Of a DNA stretch of 64,000 bases, positions 40,366 to 50,133 are shown one piece after another. A model generated the notes under the pieces. It searched no databases, was not told the DNA's origin, and saw nothing but the letters and a program-made list of their open reading frames with translations. The first letter of the stretch is position 1. Every line of letters starts with the position of its first letter. This DNA comes from Comamonadaceae bacterium OTU4NAUVB1 (GTDB lineage: Bacteria > Pseudomonadota > Gammaproteobacteria > Burkholderiales > Burkholderiaceae_C): the NCBI GenBank assembly GCA_024372625.1, contig CP099605.1, forward strand, positions 2,232,001 to 2,296,000. Reading direction: 5' to 3'. The position numbers were made by a program, and so were the translations under genes.

Positions 40366-40982
40366 CGGGCCCGGGGACGTCGAAGCCGCCCGCGCACGCG
40401 GCGCGGCGCGGCATCGAGGCGATCGTCATCGGCGCGTCGGCCGGCGGCATCGAGGCGCTGCTGGCGATGCTCGGCCGCCTGCCGGCCTCCTGGCGCCTGC
40501 CGGTGGTGGTGGTGGTGCACCTGCCCGAGCACCGCGAGAGCCTGCTCGCGCGGGTGTTCTCCCAGCGCCTGGCCGTGCGCGTGCTCGAAGCCGCCGACAA
40601 GGCGCCGGTCGAACCCGCCACGGTGTATTTCGCGCCGTCGGGCTACCACCTGTCGATCGAGCGCGAACGCGTCTTCTCGCTGAGCTGCGAGCCGCCGGTG
40701 CTGTGGTCGCGGCCCTCGATCGACGTGCTGATGGCGTCGGCCGCCGACGCCTACGGCGCCGCGCTGGCGGGCTTCGTGCTCACCGGCGCCAACCAGGACG
40801 GCGCCGAAGGCCTGCTGCGCATCCGCCAGGCCGGCGGCTTCACCGCCGTCCAAGACCCCGCGGACGCCGAGGTCGATACCATGCCCCGTGCGGCCCTCGG
40901 CCGCCACGCGCCGGATGCCGTGCTGCCACTGGGCGGCCTGCGCGACCTGCTCTTGCAACTGGACCCATTCCATGCCGATTGA
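40362..40982 (+). CDS. cheB: CheB-type methylesterase without receiver domain
   Basis: 206-aa CheB catalytic domain only. The Ser nucleophile S26 lies in IGASAGGIEALL, the His in VVHLPEHRESLL and the Asp in VLTGANQDGAEGL. Classical CheB (about 350 aa) has an N-terminal REC domain controlling activity; here it is missing, so control would come from partners such as the kinase's RECs. It overlaps cheR by 4 bases (ATGA) and the next gene by 11. The gene symbol denotes family, not a role in chemotaxis. Confidence 0.92.
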   Translation: MTGPGTSKPPAHAARRGIEAIVIGASAGGIEALLAMLGRLPASWRLPVVVVVHLPEHRESLLARVFSQRLAVRVLEAADKAPVEPATVYFAPSGYHLSIERERVFSLSCEPPVLWSRPSIDVLMASAADAYGAALAGFVLTGANQDGAEGLLRIRQAGGFTAVQDPADAEVDTMPRAALGRHAPDAVLPLGGLRDLLLQLDPFHAD

Positions 40983-42222
40983 TGTCGAGAGCAAACTGCT
41001 CATCGTCGACGACCTTCCCGACAATCTCCTGGCGCTCGAGGCGCTCGTGCGCGGGCCGGAACGCCGCGTCTTCCAGGCCGCCTCCGCCGACGACGCGCTG
41101 GCGCTGATGCTGGAGCACGAGTTCGCGATCGCCATCCTGGACGTGCAGATGCCCGTCATGAACGGCTTTGAACTCGCCGAGATGATGCGCAGCACCGAGC
41201 GCACGCGCCACATCCCCATCATCTTCGTCAGCGCCGCCGGGCGCGAGCTGAACTACGCCTTCCGTGGCTACGAGAGCGGCGCCGTCGACTTCCTGCAGAA
41301 GCCGCTCGACCCGCAGGTGGTGCGCAGCAAGGTCAGCGTCTTCGTGGACCTGCACCGCCACCGCAAGGCGCTGCGCCACGAGATGGAGGCCCTGGCGGCC
41401 TCGCACCGCGAGCAGGACGCCCTGGTCCACCAGCTGCAGGCCGCGCAGACCGAACTGCAGCGCGCCGTGCGCATGCGCGACGACTTCATGTCGATGGTCT
41501 CGCACGAGCTGCGCACGCCGCTCAACACGCTCTACCTGGAGACACAGGTGCGCAAGATGCACCTCGGCCGGGGCAACCTCGCGCCCTTCTCGCCCGAGCA
41601 CCTGCCGGCCATGATCGAGCGCGACCAGCGCCAGATCCAGAACATGGTGCGCCTGATCGACGACATGCTCGACGTCACGCGGCTGCGCCAGGGCGCGCTG
41701 TCGATCCGCCCGAAGCCGTTCGATCTGGCCGCGATGGCGCGCCGCGTGGTCGAGAGCCTGGCCAACCAGGCCGACGCCGTCGGCTCCACGCTGGAGCTGC
41801 ACGCGCCCGCCGAGGTGCCGGGCACCTGGGACGAGTTCCGCATCGAGCAGGTGCTGACCAACCTGCTGACCAACGCGCTGCGCTACGGCGGCGGCAAGCC
41901 GGTGGCCGTCGAGGTCGCGGCCGGGGCCGGCGGCCGCGTCCGCATGAGCGTGCGCGATCGCGGCATCGGCATCGCACCCCAGGACCAGGCGCGCATCTTC
42001 GAGCAGTTCGAGCGCACCGACGACAGCCGCCGACACGCCGCCGGCCTCGGCCTGGGCCTGTTCATCACGCGCGAGATCGTGCGTGCGCACGGCGGCGCGA
42101 TCACGGTGGAGAGCCGTCCGGGCGAGGGTTCGTGCTTCGAGGTCACGCTGCCGGCGCGCCCGCCGGCCGAGCCGGCGTCGCCATCGATCCCGCCCCGCGT
42201 CCCGACGACCGCGCGGGCATGA
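40972..42222 (+). CDS. Receiver-histidine kinase (REC-HK)
   Basis: 416-aa soluble protein. N-terminal REC domain (LLIVDDLPDNLLALEAL, acceptor Asp in AILDVQMPVMNG, Lys in LQKPLD), a short coiled coil, HisKA with His in MVSHELRTPLNTLYL, and HATPase with LLTNALRYGGG, DRGIGIAPQD and GLGLGLFITR. The order REC then kinase means its autokinase can be controlled by phosphorylation from another kinase, most likely the operon's first gene. The ATG at 40972 overlaps cheB by 11 bases. No DNA-binding output exists in the operon, so the final target is elsewhere. Confidence 0.93.
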   Translation: MPIDVESKLLIVDDLPDNLLALEALVRGPERRVFQAASADDALALMLEHEFAIAILDVQMPVMNGFELAEMMRSTERTRHIPIIFVSAAGRELNYAFRGYESGAVDFLQKPLDPQVVRSKVSVFVDLHRHRKALRHEMEALAASHREQDALVHQLQAAQTELQRAVRMRDDFMSMVSHELRTPLNTLYLETQVRKMHLGRGNLAPFSPEHLPAMIERDQRQIQNMVRLIDDMLDVTRLRQGALSIRPKPFDLAAMARRVVESLANQADAVGSTLELHAPAEVPGTWDEFRIEQVLTNLLTNALRYGGGKPVAVEVAAGAGGRVRMSVRDRGIGIAPQDQARIFEQFERTDDSRRHAAGLGLGLFITREIVRAHGGAITVESRPGEGSCFEVTLPARPPAEPASPSIPPRVPTTARA

Positions 42223-42262
42223 GAAAATGTGCGGTTTCCCCCGACCACTTTCAGGACACCCC

Positions 42263-43367
42263 ATGGACGCAGAACAAATCAACCAAATCGGCGCAACCCT
42301 CTCGGACCTGAGCGTCAGGACGGTCGATCTCCGGAGGTATCTTTGACTACGATGCCAAATCCGAACGCCTGAGGACGGTCAACGCCTCGCTCGAGGACCC
42401 CACCGTCTGGAACGACCCCAAGAAGGCCCAGGAACTCGGGCGCGAGAAGAAGTCGCTCGACGACGTGGTCGTCACGCTCGACCGGCTCACCAGCGGCCTG
42501 TCGGACAACACCGAGCTCTTCGAGATGTCCAAGGCCGACGGCGACATGGACGGCCTGGCCTCCATCGCCGACGACGCCGCGCTGCTGGAAGCCGACATCA
42601 AGCAGCTCGAGTTCCGCCGGATGTTCAGCAACCCGGCCGACCCGCTCAACGCCTTCGTCGACATCCAGGCCGGCGCCGGCGGCACCGAGGCCTGCGACTG
42701 GGCCAGCATGCTGCTGCGGCAATACCTGAAGTACGCCGAGCGCAAGGGCTTCAAGACGCAGATCGAGGACGAGACGCCGGGCGACACCGCCGGCATCAAG
42801 GGCGCCACCATCAAGGTCGAGGGCGACTACGCCTTCGGCCTGCTGCGCACCGAGACCGGCGTGCATCGCCTGGTGCGCAAGTCGCCCTTCGACTCCTCGG
42901 GCGGGCGCCACACCAGCTTCGCGAGCATCTTCGTCTATCCCGAGATCGACGACTCGATCGAGATCGAGATCAATCCGTCGGACGTGCGCACCGACACCTT
43001 CCGCGCCTCGGGCGCCGGCGGCCAGCACATCAACAAGACCGACTCGGCGGTGCGGCTCACGCACATCCCGACCGGCATCGTCGTGCAGTGCCAGGACGGC
43101 CGCAGCCAGCACAGCAACCGCGACGTCGCCTGGAAGCGCCTGCGCTCGCGGCTCTACGACCACGAGATGCGCAAGCGCCAGGAAGAGCAGCAGAAGCTCG
43201 AGGACAGCAAGACCGACGTCGGCTGGGGCCACCAGATCCGCAGCTACGTGCTGGACAACAGCCGCATCAAGGACCTGCGCACCAACGTCGAGATCTCCGC
43301 CACGCAGAAGGTGCTCGACGGCGATCTCGACGCCTTCATCGAAGCCTCGCTGAAGCAGGGCGTCTGA
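42263..43367 (+). CDS. prfB: Peptide chain release factor 2 (programmed +1 frameshift)
   Basis: RF2 recognises UGA/UAA and triggers peptide release. It is made from two frames: 42263..42343 (27 codons ending RRYL), then TGA at 42344..42346. A +1 shift continues with GAC at 42345 to 43367, giving 367 aa. The second part has the codon-recognition SPF motif region ([12 protein letters not shown]) and the GGQ motif in [12 protein letters not shown]. The shift site is canonical, so this is autoregulation and not damage: low RF2 stalls at its own UGA and promotes frameshifting. Its stop overlaps the next gene by 1 base. Confidence 0.97.
42331..42347 (+). promoter_or_regulatory. RF2 recoding site
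   Basis: CCGGAGGTATCTTTGAC: Shine-Dalgarno-like GGAGG placed just before CTT TGA C, the standard slippery site and weak UGAC stop context for +1 shifting in prfB. Confidence 0.93.
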
Positions 43368-44074
43368 TGGCCGCGGAAAACGCCGGCAACGGCGCCCTGC
43401 CCCGCATCGAAGCCTTCATCTTCGACATGGACGGCACCATGATCGACTCCATGCCCTGGCACGCCAAAGCATGGGGCGAGTTCGCGCGCCGGCGCGGCCT
43501 GGCGCTCGACGTCGACGACCTGATGCGCCGCACCACCGGACGCAATGCGTTCGAGTGCGCCTGCGAGCTGATGGAACGCACCGTCAGCGCCGACGAGAGC
43601 GCGGCGATCACGCACGAGAAGGAATCGATCTACCGCGCGCTCTTCGGTGCCGCCTTCGCGGAGGTCGCCGGCTTCCGGGAGTTCGCGGCGCTGGCCGCCG
43701 CGCGTGGCCTGAAGGTCGCCGTGGGCACGGCGGGCGATCGCCACAACATCGAGTTCGTGATGTCGCGCCTGGGCATGGACCCGCCGCCGCTGGCCATCGT
43801 CGGCGGCGACGAGGGCCTGCCGGGCAAGCCGCAGCCGGACATCTTCCTGGAGGCCGCCCGCCGCATCGGCGTCGCGCCCGGACGCTGCGTGGTGTTCGAG
43901 GACGCGCCCTTCGGCATCGAGGCGGCACGGCGCGCCGGCATGCGCGCCGTGGCCGTCTGCACCACCCACACCCCGGCCGAACTCGCGGGGCCGCACGTCG
44001 TGGCGGCCGTGCGCACCTACGAGAACCTGGTCCTTTCCGACTTTCTGGAGACATTCGATGCTGCAACTGCGTGA
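43367..44074 (+). CDS. HAD family phosphatase (beta-phosphoglucomutase-like)
   Basis: 235-aa HAD hydrolase with cap. Motif I FIFDMDGTMIDS, motif II Thr in AVGTAGDR (a Ser/Thr position), Lys in LPGKPQPDIF and motif IV VVFEDAPFGIEAA. Small-molecule phosphatase or mutase; substrate not predictable. The ATG at 43367 overlaps the prfB stop (TGATG), and the end overlaps pepN by 17 bases, so all three genes are likely coupled. Confidence 0.88.
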   Translation: MAAENAGNGALPRIEAFIFDMDGTMIDSMPWHAKAWGEFARRRGLALDVDDLMRRTTGRNAFECACELMERTVSADESAAITHEKESIYRALFGAAFAEVAGFREFAALAAARGLKVAVGTAGDRHNIEFVMSRLGMDPPPLAIVGGDEGLPGKPQPDIFLEAARRIGVAPGRCVVFEDAPFGIEAARRAGMRAVAVCTTHTPAELAGPHVVAAVRTYENLVLSDFLETFDAATA

Positions 44075-46790
44075 TGGACAGGCCCCCGTCGATCCGATGG
44101 CGGTCCTGCGCGAGGACTACGTCGCGCCGGCCTGGTGGATCGACACCGTCGAGCTGACCTTCGACCTCGACCCGGCCAAGACGCGCGTGCTCAACCGCAT
44201 GCGCCTGCGCCGCAACCCCGACAGCCCCGGCGGGCCGCTGCGCCTGGACGGCGACGAGCTCAACCTCGCGCGCGTGCTGGTCGACGGCCAGGGCGCGTCG
44301 TTCCGCATCGAGGCCGACCAGCTGGTGATCGACAACCTGCCCGAGTCCTTCGAGCTGGAGATCTTCACCACCTGCTGCCCGATCAAGAACACCAAGCTCA
44401 TGGGCCTGTTCGTGAGCGAGGACACCTTCTTCACGCAGTGCGAGGCCGAGGGCTTCCGCCGCATCACCTACTTCCTCGACCGTCCCGACGTGATGGCGAA
44501 CTACACCGTCACGCTGCGCGCCGACAAGGCCGCCTACCCGGTGCTGCTGTCCAACGGCAACCTGGTGGACAGCGGCGAGCTGCCCGACGGGCGCCACTTC
44601 GCGCGCTGGGTCGACCCGTTCCGCAAGCCGAGCTACCTCTTCGCGCTGGTGGCGGGCCGGCTGGTGGCGCGCGAGCAGCGCATCACCACGCGCGCCGGGC
44701 GCGACCACCTGCTGCAGGTCTACGTGCGCGCGGGCGACCTCGACAAGACCGAGCACGCGATGAATTCGCTGATCCACTCGGTGCTGTGGGACGAGGCCCG
44801 CTTCGGCCTGCCGCTGGACCTCGACCGCTTCATGATCGTCGCCACCAGCGACTTCAACATGGGCGCGATGGAGAACAAGGGCCTGAACATCTTCAACACG
44901 AAGTACGTCCTGGCCAGCCAGTCCACCGCCACCGACGCCGACTTCGCCAACATCGAGAGCGTGGTCGGCCACGAGTACTTCCACAACTGGTCGGGCGACC
45001 GCGTGACCTGCCGCGACTGGTTCCAGCTGTCGCTCAAGGAGGGCCTCACGGTCTTCCGCGACCAGGAGTTCAGCATGGACCTGTGCGCCGACGCGTCGGC
45101 GCGCGCGGTCAAGCGCATCGAGGACGTGCGGGTGCTGCGCACCGCGCAGTTCCCCGAGGACGCCGGCCCGATGGCGCACCCGGTGCGGCCCGACAGCTAC
45201 ATCGAGATCAGCAACTTCTACACCGTCACGATCTACGAGAAGGGCGCCGAGGTCGTGCGCATGATGCAGACGCTGGTGGGCCGCGCCGGCTTCGAGCGCG
45301 GCATCACGCTGTACTTCGAGCGCCACGACGGCCAGGCCGTGACCTGCGACGACTTCGCCCAGGCCATCGCCGACGCCAACCCCGACACCGAACTCGCCCG
45401 CCTGCTGCCGCAGTTCAAGCGCTGGTACGCGCAGGCCGGCACGCCGCGCTTGGCCGCCCACGCCCGCCACGACGCCGCCGCCGGCACCTACACGCTGCGC
45501 TTCGAGCAGCACTGCCCGCCGACGCCGGGTCAGCCGACCAAGCTGCCGGTGGTCATCCCGGTCAACCTGGGCCTGCTCGACGCCGACGGCCGCGAGATCG
45601 CGCTGCGTCTGGAAGGCGAATCCGACACCGGCGACGCGCGCCCGGGCACCCGCACGCTGGTGCTGACGCAGCCGGTGGAGTCCTTCACCTTCACCGGCAT
45701 CGGCGCCGAACCGGTGCCCTCGATCCTGCGCGGCTTCAGCGCCCCGGTGATCCTGGACTTCCACTACACCGACGCGCAGCTGCTCGCCCTGCTCGCCCAC
45801 GACACCGACCCGTTCAACCGCTGGGAGGCCGGCCAGCGCCTGGCCTTGCGCAGCGCGATCGCCGCCATCACCGGCCACGGCACGAACCCCGGCGGCGACG
45901 ATGCGGTGCTCGATGCCAGCTATGTCGACGCCATGCGCGGCGTGCTGCGCGACGCGACCCTGGACGCGGCATTCAAGGAACTGGTGCTCACGCTGCCCTC
46001 GGAGACCTACGTCGCCGAGCAGCTCGACGTGGTCGACCCCCAGCGCGTCCACGTCGTGCGCGAAGCCATGCGCGCGCAGCTCGCCACCGCGCTCGCGGCC
46101 GAGTGGGCGGCGGTCTACGACGAGAACCACGACACCGGCGCCTACACGCCCGACCCGCGCTCGTCCGGACGGCGCGCGCTGGCCGGCATGGCGCTGTCGA
46201 ACCTCTGCCTGGCCGCGCGCCGCTCCGGCGACACCGTCTGGCCCGGACGGACCCTGCAGCGCTTCAAGGACGCGGCCAACATGACCGACCGCTTCAATGC
46301 GCTGGCCGCCCTGGTCTCGTCGGGTCACCCGCTGGCCGAGCCGGCGCTGGCCCGCTTCCACGCCCTGTTCAAGGGCGAGGCGCTGGTCATCGACAAGTGG
46401 TTCTCGCTGCAGGCCGGCGCGCCCGACCGGGGCGGCGACGTGCTGCCGCAGGTGCGGGCGCTGATGAAGCACCCCGACTTCTCGCTCAAGAACCCCAACC
46501 GCGCCCGCAGCGTGATCTTCAGCTACTGCAGCGCCAACCCCGGGGCGTTCCATCGCGCCGACGCCTCGGGCTACGTGTTCTGGAGCGACCGCGTGATCGA
46601 GCTGGACGCCATCAATCCCCAGGTGGCGGCCCGCCTGGCGCGCGCGCTCGACCGCTGGAACAAGCTCGCCGAGCCCTACCGCGGCGCGGCGCGCGAGGCG
46701 ATCGTCCGGGTGGCCAACCGGCCCGGCCTGAGCAAGGACACGCAGGAAGTCGTCAACCGCGCCCTGGCCGATCCGGCCGGCGCGACCTGA
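44058..46790 (+). CDS. pepN: Aminopeptidase N
   Basis: 910-aa M1-family zinc aminopeptidase for cytosolic peptide turnover. Exopeptidase motif [11 protein letters not shown]; zinc site HEYFHNW with H305, E306 and H309, and the downstream Glu in [13 protein letters not shown]. Beta-sandwich and helical C-terminal domains follow (DUF3458 type, as in E. coli PepN, 870 aa). The ATG at 44058 lies inside the end of the HAD gene with GGAG upstream. Confidence 0.96.
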   Translation: MLQLRDGQAPVDPMAVLREDYVAPAWWIDTVELTFDLDPAKTRVLNRMRLRRNPDSPGGPLRLDGDELNLARVLVDGQGASFRIEADQLVIDNLPESFELEIFTTCCPIKNTKLMGLFVSEDTFFTQCEAEGFRRITYFLDRPDVMANYTVTLRADKAAYPVLLSNGNLVDSGELPDGRHFARWVDPFRKPSYLFALVAGRLVAREQRITTRAGRDHLLQVYVRAGDLDKTEHAMNSLIHSVLWDEARFGLPLDLDRFMIVATSDFNMGAMENKGLNIFNTKYVLASQSTATDADFANIESVVGHEYFHNWSGDRVTCRDWFQLSLKEGLTVFRDQEFSMDLCADASARAVKRIEDVRVLRTAQFPEDAGPMAHPVRPDSYIEISNFYTVTIYEKGAEVVRMMQTLVGRAGFERGITLYFERHDGQAVTCDDFAQAIADANPDTELARLLPQFKRWYAQAGTPRLAAHARHDAAAGTYTLRFEQHCPPTPGQPTKLPVVIPVNLGLLDADGREIALRLEGESDTGDARPGTRTLVLTQPVESFTFTGIGAEPVPSILRGFSAPVILDFHYTDAQLLALLAHDTDPFNRWEAGQRLALRSAIAAITGHGTNPGGDDAVLDASYVDAMRGVLRDATLDAAFKELVLTLPSETYVAEQLDVVDPQRVHVVREAMRAQLATALAAEWAAVYDENHDTGAYTPDPRSSGRRALAGMALSNLCLAARRSGDTVWPGRTLQRFKDAANMTDRFNALAALVSSGHPLAEPALARFHALFKGEALVIDKWFSLQAGAPDRGGDVLPQVRALMKHPDFSLKNPNRARSVIFSYCSANPGAFHRADASGYVFWSDRVIELDAINPQVAARLARALDRWNKLAEPYRGAAREAIVRVANRPGLSKDTQEVVNRALADPAGAT

Positions 46791-46825
46791 AATTTTCGAT
46801 CGAACCGAAGGACCCGAGAAACATC

Positions 46826-47839
46826 ATGGCCCCTACACAGAAGATTTCCCTCACCCGCTATCTCGTCGAGAAGCAGCGCGCCGACGGGCTCATCCCCGGT
46901 CAGTTGCGGCTGCTGCTCGAAGTGGTCGCGCGCGCCTGCAAGAGCATCAGCCAGGCCGTCACCAAGGGCGCGCTCGGCAGCGCCCTGGGCACCGCCGAGA
47001 GCCAGAACGTGCAGGGCGAGATCCAGAAGAAGCTGGACATCATCGCCAACGAAGTGCTCATCGAGGCCAACGAATGGGGCGGTCACCTCGCGGCCATGGC
47101 CAGCGAGGAGATGGACAGCATCTACGTCGTGCCCAACCGCTATCCGCAGGGCGAATACCTGCTGCTGTTCGATCCCCTGGACGGCTCCAGCAACATCGAC
47201 GTCAACGTCAGCATTGGCACCATCTTCAGCGTGCTGAAGAAGCCCGAGGGCCATCCGGGCGTGCAGGAGGCCGACTTCCTGCAGGCCGGCGCCAAGCAGG
47301 TCGCCGCGGGCTACTGCATCTACGGCCCGCAGACCACGCTGGTGCTCACCGTGGGCAACGGCGTGGTCATGTTCACGCTCGACCACGAACAGGGCTCGTT
47401 CATCCTGACGCAGGAGGACATCCAGATCCCGGCGGACACGAAGGAGTTCGCGATCAACATGAGCAACCAGCGGCACTGGGACGAGCCGGTGAAGCGCTAC
47501 ATCGACGAGTGCCTGGCCGGCAAGGAAGGTCCGCGCGGCAAGGACTTCAACATGCGCTGGATCGCCAGCATGGTGGCCGACGTGCACCGCATCATGATGC
47601 GCGGCGGCGTGTTCCTGTATCCGTGGGACAAGCGCGAGCCCGACAAGCCGGGAAAGCTGCGCCTGATGTACGAGGCCAACCCGATGGGCTGGCTCGTCGA
47701 ACAGGCCGGCGGCGCGGCGACCAACGGCCGCGAACGCATCCTGGACATCCAGCCGACGAAGCTGCACCAGCGCGTGAGCGTCATCCTCGGCTCGAAAAAC
47801 GAGGTCGAGCGCGCGACACGCTTCCACGATCCGCTATAA
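46826..47839 (+). CDS. fbp: Fructose-1,6-bisphosphatase class 1
   Basis: 337-aa gluconeogenic (and Calvin-cycle type) phosphatase. Metal-binding motif [14 protein letters not shown], and C-terminal catalytic region [20 protein letters not shown]. The start is the ATG at 46826, 35 bases after pepN. Its TAA stop is part of the -10 box of the downstream tRNA-Thr promoter. Confidence 0.97.
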   Translation: MAPTQKISLTRYLVEKQRADGLIPGQLRLLLEVVARACKSISQAVTKGALGSALGTAESQNVQGEIQKKLDIIANEVLIEANEWGGHLAAMASEEMDSIYVVPNRYPQGEYLLLFDPLDGSSNIDVNVSIGTIFSVLKKPEGHPGVQEADFLQAGAKQVAAGYCIYGPQTTLVLTVGNGVVMFTLDHEQGSFILTQEDIQIPADTKEFAINMSNQRHWDEPVKRYIDECLAGKEGPRGKDFNMRWIASMVADVHRIMMRGGVFLYPWDKREPDKPGKLRLMYEANPMGWLVEQAGGAATNGRERILDIQPTKLHQRVSVILGSKNEVERATRFHDPL

Positions 47840-47840
47840 T
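47813..47840 (+). promoter_or_regulatory. Predicted promoter of tRNA-Thr
   Basis: Perfect TATAAT at 47835..47840, with -35-like GCGACA at 47813..47818 and a 16-base spacer. The tRNA starts 11 bases after the -10. The promoter lies inside the 3' end of fbp, and the fbp stop TAA is bases 3-5 of TATAAT. Confidence 0.65.
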
Positions 47841-47850
47841 CGAAGGCTTA

Positions 47851-47926
47851 GCCGGTGTAGCTCAGTCGGTAGAGCAGCTCATTCGTAATGAGAAGGTCGG
47901 GTGTTCGATTCATCTCTCCGGCACCA
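47851..47926 (+). tRNA. tRNA-Thr (CGT)
   Basis: 76-nt gene with encoded CCA; 5' GCCGGTGTAGCTCAGTCGG, anticodon loop TTCGTAA (CGT at 47884..47886) and T-loop TTCGATT. The acceptor stem has a T6-T67 mismatch and the anticodon stem a terminal G27-A43. Both may be lineage features, since all other positions are canonical. Confidence 0.95.
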
Positions 47927-47931
47927 CTCTG

Positions 47932-47969
47932 AAAGCCCCTGATTTCGTCAAGAAGTCAGGGGCTTTTTT
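47932..47969 (+). terminator. Intrinsic terminator after tRNA-Thr
   Basis: AGCCCCTGA and TCAGGGGCT arms with a 13-base loop, preceded by A's and followed by TTTTTT. Ends the fbp-tRNA-Thr unit. Confidence 0.9.
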
Positions 47970-48226
47970 CATGCGTCTCCGATTCTGAGGGGCGCCGGGT
48001 CCGCCGATCCATTCCCCCATGGGTGACGTGCGATTCGTCGGGGCGTTCGACGATCGGACGAGCACGCGCCACGATGGTGTCGTCGCCCGGGCCGTGACCG
48101 GTCGCTGTCATACCGGCGACGCGGAAATCCTCGATCGTCGAGGTTCCGCCACGGCGTCCCCGTCCCTCCTCCCAGGCTCGGCGGCGGCCGTCGACCGACC
48201 CGATCGATTCATGGAGAGGACGCCCG

Positions 48227-48778
48227 ATGGACGCGCTCAATCTTTACCTCTTCCAGGCGATGGCCGCCGGCTTCGAGCCGCACCCGCTGCTGCTGTCGTG
48301 CGCGACGACCATCTCCAGCGTCTCCGGCTGGGCCTGTCTGGCCGTTCTTGCCTGGACGGTCGGCTCGCGTCCCGGCCAATTTCCCACCGTGCTGGTCACG
48401 CTGGCCGTGGGAGGCGTGATCTCGCTGTTCGCACGCGACCTCGCATCGGCACTGGACGTGCCCCGTCCCTTCATGCGGGGCCTGTCGCCGCTCTACGTTC
48501 CCCACGGGTTGCGGCCCGGTCTGCCCAGCACCCACGCCTCGGTGATGTTCACGATGGCCTTCATGGTCCTGCTGCGGCGCTCCGCTTCGGACGCCGGCGC
48601 CGTGCTGCTGGTCGTGGCCGTGCTGACGGGCTGGTCACGCATCTACCTGGGCATCCACTTTCCGGCCGACATCGCGGCGGGCATCGTGCTGGCGGCCCTG
48701 ACCGCCGCCGCGTGGGCGGTCGTCGCCCGGCCCTGGCGCGACCGTCTGGCGCGGACTTCGAGGTCCGCCACCCACTGA
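48227..48778 (+). CDS. PAP2 family membrane phosphatase
   Basis: 183-aa integral membrane phosphatidic-acid-phosphatase-2 protein with about five helices. Reduced motif 1 (DVPRPFMRG), motif 2 LPSTHASV (catalytic His) and motif 3 SRIYLGIHFPADIAAG (catalytic His). Likely acts on undecaprenyl pyrophosphate, phosphatidate or a similar lipid phosphate. The ATG at 48227 has GGAGAGGA upstream. The 257 bases between the tRNA-Thr terminator and this gene hold no recognisable gene. Confidence 0.85.
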   Translation: MDALNLYLFQAMAAGFEPHPLLLSCATTISSVSGWACLAVLAWTVGSRPGQFPTVLVTLAVGGVISLFARDLASALDVPRPFMRGLSPLYVPHGLRPGLPSTHASVMFTMAFMVLLRRSASDAGAVLLVVAVLTGWSRIYLGIHFPADIAAGIVLAALTAAAWAVVARPWRDRLARTSRSATH

Positions 48779-48903
48779 GCGCTTCGGCCCGGATGCCCTC
48801 GGCTCGAAGGCGCCCGGTCCCCTGGCGACACGGCGCGTGGATCAGGGGTCGCCCCGCGGCCGGCCCGATCCCGGGAGAACGGCGGGTCGTGCGATCCGTC
48901 CCG

Positions 48904-48926
48904 CGCCTCCGACCACGCCGGAGGCG
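48904..48926. repeat. GC-rich hairpin between convergent genes
   Basis: CGCCTCCG/CGGAGGCG arms with a 7-base loop between the convergent PAP2 and corA genes. No T-run, so it may be only a weak or Rho-assisted 3' structure. Confidence 0.35.
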
Positions 48927-48956
48927 TGAGCCTCCGACGCCCGGGCCACGCGCGGC

Positions 48957-49931
48957 TCAGATCCAGCCGGCCCGCCGGAACCGGTAGAACGTCACGCTGC
49001 CCGCCGCGGCGATGATGCCCAGCGCCACCGCGTAGCCGTAGCGCCACTTGAGTTCCGGCATGTGCTCGAAATTCATGCCCCAGATGCCGGCGAACGCCGT
49101 GCAGATCGCGAAGATCGCCGCCCAGGCCGCGAGCCGCTTGGTCACCTCGCCCTCGTTGATCGTGACCATCGACAGGTTCACCTGGATGGCCGTGCCGATG
49201 GTGTCGCGCATCGCATCGATGGACGCGTTGATCCGCACCAGATGGTCGCTCACATCGCGGAAGTATTCCTGCGACCCCATGCAGATCTGCGGCACGCGAC
49301 CGCCATGGAGCTTGCCCGAACCTTCCAGGAGCGGGGCCACCGCGTGCCGCAGCACCATGGCGCGTTGCTTGAGTTCGTAGAGGCGCTGGATGTTCGCCCG
49401 TGGCGCATCCTCGGAGAAGATCTGCTTCTCGATGTTCTCGAGTTCGTCCTCCAATGCGTCGATGACCGGGAAGTACCGGTCGACCACCGCATCCATCAAG
49501 GCATAGAGGACGAAGCCCGCGCCGTTGCGCAGGAGATCGGGCTCGCGCTCGCACCGCGCCCGAACCCCCAGGAATCCGGTGCTGCTCTGATTGCGGACCG
49601 ACAACACGTAGTTCGGACCCACGAACACGTTCAGTTCGCCGACCAGGAAATCCTTCGCGTCCTGGGGATCCGGCTGGAGCAGGTGAAGCACCACGAACAG
49701 CGAATCACCGTACTCCTCGATCTTGGGTCGCTGATGACCATGGCGCGCGTCCTCGATGGCCAACTCGTGCAGACCGAACTCCTCGCCCATTTCATCGAGT
49801 TCCTCGGGCGTCGCATCCTGCATGGCGACCCACACGAAACAGCCGGGCTGGGAAACGTATTCGCTGATGTCGGCGGCGGAAATGTCGCGGAGCTTGGCGC
49901 CATCCTGGTAGGCAACGCAATTGATTAGCAT
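48957..49931 (-). CDS. corA: CorA magnesium/cobalt transporter
   Basis: 324-aa pentameric Mg2+ channel. A large soluble N-terminal funnel domain is followed by two C-terminal helices with the signature GMN in GIWGMNFEHMPEL between them. The C-terminus ends with basic residues (FYRFRRAGWI), as in canonical CorA. It starts at the ATG at 49931. Transports Mg2+, Co2+ or Ni2+ depending on subgroup. Confidence 0.95.
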   Translation of the reverse strand: MLINCVAYQDGAKLRDISAADISEYVSQPGCFVWVAMQDATPEELDEMGEEFGLHELAIEDARHGHQRPKIEEYGDSLFVVLHLLQPDPQDAKDFLVGELNVFVGPNYVLSVRNQSSTGFLGVRARCEREPDLLRNGAGFVLYALMDAVVDRYFPVIDALEDELENIEKQIFSEDAPRANIQRLYELKQRAMVLRHAVAPLLEGSGKLHGGRVPQICMGSQEYFRDVSDHLVRINASIDAMRDTIGTAIQVNLSMVTINEGEVTKRLAAWAAIFAICTAFAGIWGMNFEHMPELKWRYGYAVALGIIAAAGSVTFYRFRRAGWI

Positions 49932-50133
49932 GGAAATTGACCGATGGTGATCTCGAGTCGTCCATTATCCGTTTCGTGCCATCGGTCCAATGCGCGTGTT
50001 TCCACCCGGTGCCGCGCATTGCGTCACGGCGACGGCGTGGTCGGGGCATGGTTGCGGCGTGGTCCAGAATGCCGCTGCGCGACGCCGGACTTCCGAGTCG
50101 CGACCGCTTCCCCATCCATCGAGAAAACCAAAC

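Noticed and set aside
44135..47839. 1234-codon plus-strand frame
   Set aside because: Only the fbp part from 46826 is a gene; before that it is an off-frame reading of pepN.
48094..48127. CTGTCAT upstream of the PAP2 phosphatase as a sixth Pho box
   Set aside because: Perfect half-site at 48105, but no partner 11 bp to either side and no -10 at the expected distance.
47956..48240. 94-codon minus-strand frame between tRNA-Thr and the PAP2 gene
   Set aside because: Polar, low-complexity peptide overlapping the terminator; no ribosome site and no recognised homology.
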